Assembly: GCA_041567315.1 (NCBI GenBank)
Contig: JBFGCA010000129.1
Span: forward strand, 1-11,753
From: JBFGCA01 sp041567315
Lineage (GTDB): Bacteria > Acidobacteriota > Thermoanaerobaculia > Multivoradales > JAHEKO01
DNA length: 11,753 nucleotides
Direction: 5' to 3'
The notes below the pieces were generated by a model, which saw only the letters and a program-made list of their open reading frames with translations, searched no databases and had not been told where the DNA came from. Positions 6,991-11,753 of this stretch are shown piece after piece. Position numbers and translations under genes: made by a program. Every line of letters begins with the position of its first letter. The stretch's first letter is position 1.

Positions 6991-9930
6991 ATGCACCGCT
7001 GCTCCTCCGCCACTCCGGCGGACGCCCGCCGGCCCCGGCCCCGGGCGGCCCTGGTACTGACCCTGGCCCTGGCGCTGCTTGCCGCCGGCGCCGCCCGCGC
7101 CCAGGACAACGAGGACTGCTTCCTCTGCCACGAGGACGAGCCGTTCGTCGACGCCGAGGCCTTCGCCGCCTCGCTCCACGGCGGTTTCGACTGCGTCGAC
7201 TGTCACCAGGACCTGGCGGGAGCCGACCTGCCCCACGAGGACGAGCTGGCGGCGGTCGACTGCGGCACCTGCCACGACGACCAGGCGGCCGAACTCGAGC
7301 GGGCGCGCCACGGCCGCCTCAAGGCGGCGGCGCGGGCGGCCCCGACGTGCGCCGGATGCCACGGCGCCCATGAGATCCAGAGCGCCACCGCGGCCAACGC
7401 CAGCTGCGCCTCCTGCCACGCGGCCGAGGCCCGCACCGAGCAGCGCAGCCTGCACGGTGAGGCGGCCGCCCGCGGCGACCCCCTGGCCCCGACCTGCGCC
7501 CACTGCCACGGCGCCCACGAAGTCCCGCCGGCCGCCGACCCGGCGTCGCCCACCGCGGTGATGAACGTGCCGCTGCTCTGCGGCCGCTGCCACCGCGAGG
7601 GCTCGCCGGTGTCGCTCAACCGCGAGATCTCGCAGGAGCGGATCCTCGAGAACTACTCGATGTCGATCCACGGCGAGGGTCTCTACGTCCAGGGCCTGAC
7701 GGTGACCGCGGTCTGCACCTCGTGTCACACCGCGCACGACATCCGGCGCCACACCGACCCCGCCTCGAGCATCCATCACGACAACGTGGCCAGGACCTGC
7801 GCCCGCTGCCACGGCCAGATCGAGCAGGTCCACAGGAAGGTCATCGAGGGCCGGCTGTGGGAGGAGGAGCCGCACAAGATCCCGGCCTGCGTCGACTGCC
7901 ACTCGCCGCACAAGGTGCGGCGGGTCTTCTACCCCGCGGGGCTCGCCAACCGCGACTGCCTGATCTGCCACGCCGACCCCGAGCTGGCCATGGAGCGCGA
8001 CGGCCAGACCGTCCCGCTCTACGTCGACGAGCAGGCCTACGCCGCCGGCAAGCACGCCGGCACCTCCTGCGCCCAGTGCCACGTCGACGCCACGCCCTCG
8101 CTCGAGCGCGCCTGCGCCACCATCGCCGCGCCGGTCGACTGCTCGATCTGCCACGCCGAGGTGGTGGACGAGTACCAGGGCGGCATCCACGGCAGCCTCC
8201 ACGCCGCCGGCGACCCCGACGCCCCCTACTGCCTCGACTGCCACGACCGCCACGCCACCGAGGACAACGACCTGCCGTCCTCGCCCACCTTCTCGCAGAA
8301 CGTCCCCGAGCTGTGCGCCCGCTGTCACCGCCACGGCGAGAAGGCGGCGGTGCGGATCGTCACCGAGGTGCCGGACATCGTCCAGAGCTACAAGGACTCG
8401 ATCCACGGCAAGGGTCTGATCGAGAGCGGTCTGGTGGTCACCGCCACCTGCGCCGACTGCCATACCGCGCACGGCGAGCGCCCGCCCGCCGACGAGGCCT
8501 CGACCGTCCATCACGACAACATCGTCGACACCTGCGGCACCTGCCACTACGGGATCGCCGAGATCTTCCGCACCAGCATCCACTTCCCGCGCGAGGTCGA
8601 CGTCGAGCACGAGCTGCCGTCGTGCGAGGCCTGCCACACCTCGCACACCATCCGGCGCACCGACCGCACCGACTTCCGGTTCCTGATGATGGACCAGTGC
8701 GGGCGCTGCCACGAGAAGGAGGCCGAGACCTTCTTCGACACCTTCCACGGCAAGGTCTCGCGGCTGGGCTCGGCCGGCGCCGCCAAGTGCTACGACTGCC
8801 ACGGCACCCACGGCATCCTGCCCTCGACCGACCCGGCCTCGACCCTCGGCCGGGACAACGTGGTGGCCACCTGCGGCCAGTGCCACGAGGGCTCGCACCG
8901 GCGCTTTGCCGGCTACCTGACCCACGCCACCCACCACGACCCCGAGAAGTACCCCTGGCTGTTCTGGTCGTTCTGGGCGATGACCGCGCTGCTGGTCGGC
9001 ACCCTCACCTTCGCGCTGCTCCACACCCTGGCCTGGCTGGTCCGCCTGTGGCTCAGCCGCGGGGAGTGGAAGGCGCACAAGGCGCTGGCCCGGAGCAACT
9101 CCGGCGGCAAGCTCTACCGCCGCTTCAACCGCCTGCAGCGCGGCATGCACATGGCGATGCTGCTGAGCTTCTTCACCCTGGCGCTCACCGGCATGATGCT
9201 CAAGTTCTCCTACATGGGCTGGGCGCAGACCCTGGTCTGGGCGCTCGGCGGCTTCGAGACCACCGGCGCCCTCCACCGGCTGGGGGCGATCGTGCTGTTC
9301 GCCACCTTCGCGGTCCACCTGTGGGACGTCCGCCGCCGCAAGCGGAGCCGCGGCCTGACCTGGCTCCAGGTGGTGACCGGCCCCGACTCGATCATCTTCA
9401 ACCGCCGCGACCTCAAAGAGTTCGTCCAGTCGATGCGCTGGTTCTTCGGGCTCGGCCCGCGGCCCCGCTACGGCCGCTACACCTACTGGGAGAAGTTCGA
9501 CTACTTCGCGGTCTTCTGGGGCATCCTGGTGATCGGCTCGACCGGCCTGGTGCTGTGGCTCCCCGAGCTCTTCACCCACCTGCTGCCCGGCTGGTCGGTC
9601 AACGTCGCCACCATCATCCACAGCGACGAGGCGCTCCTGGCCGTCGGCTTCATCTTCACCATCCACTTCTTCAACACCCACTTCCGCCCCGACAAGTTCC
9701 CCATGGACCCGGTGATCTTCACCGGCCGCGTCTCCCTCGACGAGCTCAAGTTCGACAAGCCCGACGAGTACCGCCGGGCCGTCGAGTCCGGCGAGCTCGA
9801 ATCCCGCCTCGCCGACCCCTTCCCCCACCGCGCCGAGCTCGCCGTCCGCGCCTTCGCCTGGACCGCCCTCGCCGTCGGCCTCACCCTCATCGCCCTGATC
9901 GTCTACACGATGCTCTTCGGGTACCGGTAG
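6991..9930 (+). CDS. 21-heme cytochrome c fused to a b561/HydC-like membrane cytochrome b domain
   Basis: A 979-residue fusion. The signal peptide has an Arg-rich start and a hydrophobic core, with an ARA-Q cleavage site near 37/38. Twenty-one CXXCH motifs follow, at C43, 68, 91, 120, 139, 169, 197, 242, 270, 300, 323, 360, 384, 414, 442, 487, 515, 545, 570, 600 and 628. From about 654 to the end lies a membrane domain with roughly six hydrophobic segments (654-688, 718-738, 761-778, 838-857, 873-895, 954-976). Candidate b-heme histidines are H720, H762, H776, H877 and H892, as in HydC/FdnI-type b561 subunits. By family logic the membrane part exchanges electrons with quinone and the heme array carries them through the periplasm. 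Geobacter CbcL has the same architecture with far fewer hemes. The ATG at 6991 is chosen because it opens the signal peptide; an in-frame TTG at 6889 would add a Pro/Ala-rich leader. Confidence 0.95.
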   Translation: MHRCSSATPADARRPRPRAALVLTLALALLAAGAARAQDNEDCFLCHEDEPFVDAEAFAASLHGGFDCVDCHQDLAGADLPHEDELAAVDCGTCHDDQAAELERARHGRLKAAARAAPTCAGCHGAHEIQSATAANASCASCHAAEARTEQRSLHGEAAARGDPLAPTCAHCHGAHEVPPAADPASPTAVMNVPLLCGRCHREGSPVSLNREISQERILENYSMSIHGEGLYVQGLTVTAVCTSCHTAHDIRRHTDPASSIHHDNVARTCARCHGQIEQVHRKVIEGRLWEEEPHKIPACVDCHSPHKVRRVFYPAGLANRDCLICHADPELAMERDGQTVPLYVDEQAYAAGKHAGTSCAQCHVDATPSLERACATIAAPVDCSICHAEVVDEYQGGIHGSLHAAGDPDAPYCLDCHDRHATEDNDLPSSPTFSQNVPELCARCHRHGEKAAVRIVTEVPDIVQSYKDSIHGKGLIESGLVVTATCADCHTAHGERPPADEASTVHHDNIVDTCGTCHYGIAEIFRTSIHFPREVDVEHELPSCEACHTSHTIRRTDRTDFRFLMMDQCGRCHEKEAETFFDTFHGKVSRLGSAGAAKCYDCHGTHGILPSTDPASTLGRDNVVATCGQCHEGSHRRFAGYLTHATHHDPEKYPWLFWSFWAMTALLVGTLTFALLHTLAWLVRLWLSRGEWKAHKALARSNSGGKLYRRFNRLQRGMHMAMLLSFFTLALTGMMLKFSYMGWAQTLVWALGGFETTGALHRLGAIVLFATFAVHLWDVRRRKRSRGLTWLQVVTGPDSIIFNRRDLKEFVQSMRWFFGLGPRPRYGRYTYWEKFDYFAVFWGILVIGSTGLVLWLPELFTHLLPGWSVNVATIIHSDEALLAVGFIFTIHFFNTHFRPDKFPMDPVIFTGRVSLDELKFDKPDEYRRAVESGELESRLADPFPHRAELAVRAFAWTALAVGLTLIALIVYTMLFGYR
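7348..7971 (+). repeat. Eight-heme unit, first copy, in the 21-heme protein
   Basis: Encodes residues 120-327, with heme cysteines at 120, 139, 169, 197, 242, 270, 300 and 323. Six consecutive motifs (139 to 300) recur exactly 245 residues (735 bases) later. Flanking sequence also matches, for example SIHGEGL against SIHGKGL and HHDNV against HHDNI. Confidence 0.85.
8068..8712 (+). repeat. Eight-heme unit, second copy, in the 21-heme protein
   Basis: Encodes residues 360-574, with heme cysteines at 360, 384, 414, 442, 487, 515, 545 and 570. The copy has diverged in sequence but keeps heme spacing, consistent with an old in-frame tandem duplication. A final di-heme piece (C600, C628; 8788-8886) resembles another partial copy. 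Confidence 0.85.
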
Positions 9931-9937
9931 AGCCTAC

Positions 9938-9960
9938 CCGCCCACCACCCCTTCGGGCGG
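9938..9960 (+). repeat. Inverted repeat after the 21-heme gene
   Basis: CCGCCC (9938-9943) and GGGCGG (9955-9960) can pair around an 11-base loop, starting 8 bases after the stop codon. No T tract follows. The rest of the 125-base gap holds a 10-bp palindrome GGCCGCGGCC (9964-9973) and a 5-bp hairpin GGCGG/CCGCC (9995-10009). I see no convincing promoter or canonical terminator. Confidence 0.3.
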
Positions 9961-10055
9961 TAAGGCCGCGGCCGGAGCCACCTGAACAGACGTTGGCGGT
10001 GGTGCCGCCGGATCTGCAAGATCGGCGCAGTCGACCTCAGGAGCGCGCGACTGGC

Positions 10056-10799
10056 GTGAGGCTCTGGAAGTTCCCCGATCAGGTCGTCCGGCTGGCCATC
10101 CTGCTGGCGCTGGCGCTGGCGGCGATGATCTTCGTCCGGGGGCGCTTCGTGCCGGCCTCCTTCGGAGAGATCGGGCACTACCGCGCCGACGCCGTCACCG
10201 CGATCGCCGCCCTGCCGATCCGTTACGCCGGCTCGCTGGTGTGCGCCGATTGTCACGACTACGAGTCCGAGGTCAAGAACCGCTCGTACCACGGCCCGCT
10301 GGCCTGCGAGGTGTGCCACGGCCCCGGCGCCCTGCACGCCGAGGACCCGGGGGCCCAGACGCCGGTCATCCCCCGCGAGCGGGGCGTCGCCTGCCTCTAC
10401 TGCCACGACTACCTGCCGTCGCGGCCGACCGGCTTCCCGCAGATCATCGAGCGGCTGCACAACCCGCTCCAGCCCTGCATCGGCTGCCACGACCCGCACG
10501 ACCCCCGGCCGCCGGCGGTGCCGGAGGCCTGCTCCGCCTGCCACGCCCAGATCGCGCGCACCAAGGCGGTCTCGCACCACGGCGCGCTGGCCTGCGAGGT
10601 GTGCCACGAGGTGGCGCCCGAGCACCACGAGCAGCCGCGGTCGTTCCTGCCGCGGAAACCCACCACCCGCCAGTTCTGCGGCGGCTGCCACGCGCGGGAC
10701 GCGGAGGCCCCGGTCGAGATCCCGCGGGTCGACTTCGCGACCCACGGCGAGCGCTATCTCTGCTGGCAGTGCCACTACCCCCACCACCCGGAGGGCTAG
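10056..10799 (+). CDS. N-terminally anchored 8-heme c-type cytochrome of an NrfD-type complex
   Basis: A 247-residue protein with one N-terminal hydrophobic segment (about 10-28) flanked by Arg/Lys, likely an uncleaved anchor, then a periplasmic domain. Eight CXXCH motifs start at C63, 84, 113, 141, 159, 180, 208 and 236. The domain is two tetraheme halves: spacing 0/21/50/78 in the first and 0/21/49/77 in the second. The CEVCHGPGALH stretch resembles MtrA/DmsE and c554-type cytochromes. The GTG start is preceded by AGGAG (10039-10043), at a rather long 12-base spacing. It is followed 15 bases later by a four-cluster ferredoxin and then NrfD. In the related Act, Qrc, Hmc, Dsr and Cbc systems a multiheme cytochrome is the electron partner of such a pair. 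Closest known family is uncertain. Confidence 0.93.
   Translation: MRLWKFPDQVVRLAILLALALAAMIFVRGRFVPASFGEIGHYRADAVTAIAALPIRYAGSLVCADCHDYESEVKNRSYHGPLACEVCHGPGALHAEDPGAQTPVIPRERGVACLYCHDYLPSRPTGFPQIIERLHNPLQPCIGCHDPHDPRPPAVPEACSACHAQIARTKAVSHHGALACEVCHEVAPEHHEQPRSFLPRKPTTRQFCGGCHARDAEAPVEIPRVDFATHGERYLCWQCHYPHHPEG
10242..10505 (+). repeat. Tetraheme unit, first half of the 8-heme cytochrome
   Basis: Encodes residues 63-150 with hemes at C63, 84, 113 and 141. Bases 10297-10320 match the second half exactly over 24 bases at an offset of 288 bases. Confidence 0.85.
10530..10796 (+). repeat. Tetraheme unit, second half of the 8-heme cytochrome
   Basis: Encodes residues 159-247 with hemes at C159, 180, 208 and 236, offset 96, 96, 95 and 95 residues from the first half. 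Both halves share SxHGxLACEVCH and end in a CXXCHxPHxP motif. Confidence 0.85.
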
Positions 10800-10814
10800 C
10801 CGGAGGCCACCACC

Positions 10815-11570
10815 ATGGAGCAGGACTACGACCGCCGCGAGATCCTGATGAAGCTGGTCGAGCTGCCGTGCTCGGCCGTGCTGCTCGCGGTCTGCGGCCC
10901 GCTGGAGGCGCTCGCCGCGGACGGCGAGTACGACGCCAGGGAGCACTACTACGGCATGGGCATCCAGGTCGACAAGTGCATCGGCTGCGGCCGTTGCGTG
11001 GCCGCCTGCAAGGCCGAGAACGACGTGCCGCCGGAGCCGTTCTACTTCCGGACCTGGGTCGAGCGCTACGTCATCGACTCCGACGGCGAGGTCAAGGTCG
11101 ACAGTCCCGAGGGCGGCATCAACGGCTTCCCGGCCGGCGAGGAGGACGAGGACACGCTGCGCGCCTTCTTCATCCCCAAGCTGTGCAACCACTGCGACAA
11201 CCCGCCCTGCGTCCAGGTCTGCCCGGTGGGCGCCACCTTCATCACCGAGGACGGCGTGATCCTGGTCGACGCCGACTACTGCATCGGCTGCCGCTACTGC
11301 ATCCAGGCCTGCCCCTACGGCGCCCGCTATCTGGATCCGCGCAGCAAGACCGCCGACAAGTGCACCTTTTGCTATCACCGGATCACCAAGGGCCTCGAGC
11401 CGGCCTGCGTCGAGGTCTGTCCCACCGAGGCGCGCGTCTTCGGCGAGCTCCGATCGCTGGCCAGCCCGCTGCGCCGGATGATGCGCATGAGCGAGCTTCA
11501 GGTGCTGAAGCCCTCGCTCAATACCGAGCCCAAGGTCTATTACTCGAACCTCGACGGCGAGGTGCGTTAG
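10815..11570 (+). CDS. Exported four-cluster [4Fe-4S] ferredoxin subunit (NrfC/PsrB/ActB type)
   Basis: A 251-residue electron-transfer subunit that links an NrfD-type quinone-reactive membrane protein to a redox partner. Sixteen cysteines form four clusters: C55/58/61/65, C124/127/132/136, C156/159/162/166 and C183/186/198/202, the standard arrangement of NrfC, PsrB, TtrB and HybA proteins. The N-terminus DRREILMK followed by a hydrophobic stretch ending in LAA (about residue 35) looks like a twin-arginine signal, placing the protein on the periplasmic side. The start ATG is well supported by GGAGG at 10802-10806, 8 bases upstream. It is flanked by the 8-heme cytochrome and by an NrfD-like gene that begins 2 bases after its stop, so the three probably form one complex. 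No molybdopterin subunit is visible in the window. Confidence 0.96.
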   Translation: MEQDYDRREILMKLVELPCSAVLLAVCGPLEALAADGEYDAREHYYGMGIQVDKCIGCGRCVAACKAENDVPPEPFYFRTWVERYVIDSDGEVKVDSPEGGINGFPAGEEDEDTLRAFFIPKLCNHCDNPPCVQVCPVGATFITEDGVILVDADYCIGCRYCIQACPYGARYLDPRSKTADKCTFCYHRITKGLEPACVEVCPTEARVFGELRSLASPLRRMMRMSELQVLKPSLNTEPKVYYSNLDGEVR

Positions 11571-11571
11571 G

Positions 11572-11753
11572 GTGGACGAGCACTTCGAAAAGCTTCATTC
11601 CCTGTCGGAGCAGATCTCCGGCTTCATCTACCCCAACGAGGCGGAGCTCCATTGGGGGCTGCTGGTGGTCCTGTATCCCTACATCACGGGCTTGGTGGCG
11701 GGCGCCTTCATGGCGGCGAATCTGCACGGCCGCGTCGATCGTCGGACGAGGCA
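11572..11753 (+). CDS. NrfD/PsrC-type quinone-reactive membrane subunit, 5' part (continues past window)
   Basis: Only the first 60 codons are present. After a polar start, the sequence ELHWGLLVVLYPYITG (from residue 25) runs into a hydrophobic span ending near 48, matching the first helix of NrfD/PsrC/ActC-type proteins. These are membrane subunits that bind quinone or quinol and pair with a four-cluster ferredoxin, as encoded just upstream. The GTG start at 11572 lies 2 bases after the ferredoxin stop, with GAGG at 11559-11562 at a 9-base spacing. The frame remains open to the window edge. Full length and helix number cannot be judged here. Confidence 0.92.
   Translation, partial: MDEHFEKLHSLSEQISGFIYPNEAELHWGLLVVLYPYITGLVAGAFMAANLHGRVDRRTR

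Noticed and set aside
7348..8712. Regular repeats considered as a CRISPR array or mobile element
   Set aside because: The period is 735 bases, in frame and protein-coding, with diverged copies and no spacers, terminal inverted repeats or transposase.
6754..9828. Very long open frame on the - strand (over 1000 codons) opposite the 21-heme gene, and similar ones at 3262-4995, 4893-6446 and 9903-11378
   Set aside because: Products are low-complexity Gly/Ala/Arg/Val-rich with no recognisable motif, while the + strand encodes clear heme proteins. Long antisense frames are expected in such GC-rich coding DNA.
7722..10055. Upstream extension of the 8-heme reading frame through the 21-heme gene
   Set aside because: It is a shadow frame. 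The real protein starts with a membrane anchor at the GTG at 10056.

Overview
The window is a very GC-rich bacterial segment in which nearly every third codon position is G or C. Every real gene lies on the + strand, packed tightly with 4-base overlaps or short gaps. The content points to an anaerobic or facultatively anaerobic respiring bacterium that handles very large multiheme cytochromes. Comparable gene sets are known from Geobacter-like Desulfobacterota and from Acidobacteriota and Myxococcota. The lineage cannot be fixed from sequence reading alone, and no rRNA, tRNA or taxonomic marker is present.

Layout. (1) Positions 1-2298 hold the 3' two-thirds of pyruvate:ferredoxin/flavodoxin oxidoreductase (nifJ), followed 4 bases later by a dihydroorotate-dehydrogenase-like flavoprotein (2303-3298). 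(2) Positions 3337-6800 form a cytochrome bc-type unit: a Rieske protein, a fused eight-helix cytochrome b with cytochrome b6 traits, and an 11-heme c-type cytochrome with a C-terminal membrane anchor where cytochrome c1 or f would be expected. (3) After a 190-base gap, 6991-9930 encodes a 979-residue fusion of 21 c-heme motifs to a b561/HydC-like membrane domain. (4) After a 125-base gap, 10056 to the window end encodes an N-terminally anchored 8-heme cytochrome, an exported four-cluster ferredoxin (NrfC/PsrB type) and the start of an NrfD/PsrC membrane protein. This third module continues past the window.

Working model (inference). PFOR releases low-potential electrons from pyruvate in the cytoplasm, and these would reach the quinone pool by a route not seen here. 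Three neighbouring membrane modules (Rieske/cytochrome b, b561-type fusion, NrfD type) could exchange electrons between quinones and a periplasmic chain of 40 predicted c-hemes (11+21+8). That is the architecture expected for a wide-range menaquinol-to-periplasm conduit, possibly feeding extracellular or alternative terminal acceptors. No outer-membrane porin-cytochrome or terminal reductase is visible.

The most striking sequence-level observations are these: the heme proteins grew by tandem duplication (a 245-residue period in the 21-heme protein and a 96-residue period in the 8-heme protein); one di-heme cassette with exact 28-residue spacing recurs six times in two neighbouring proteins; and the b6-like cytochrome b has tyrosine where b6 proteins carry the cysteine that binds the extra heme c(n). 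No stretch longer than 300 bases lacks a gene. The two gaps over 100 bases hold only GC-rich inverted repeats.
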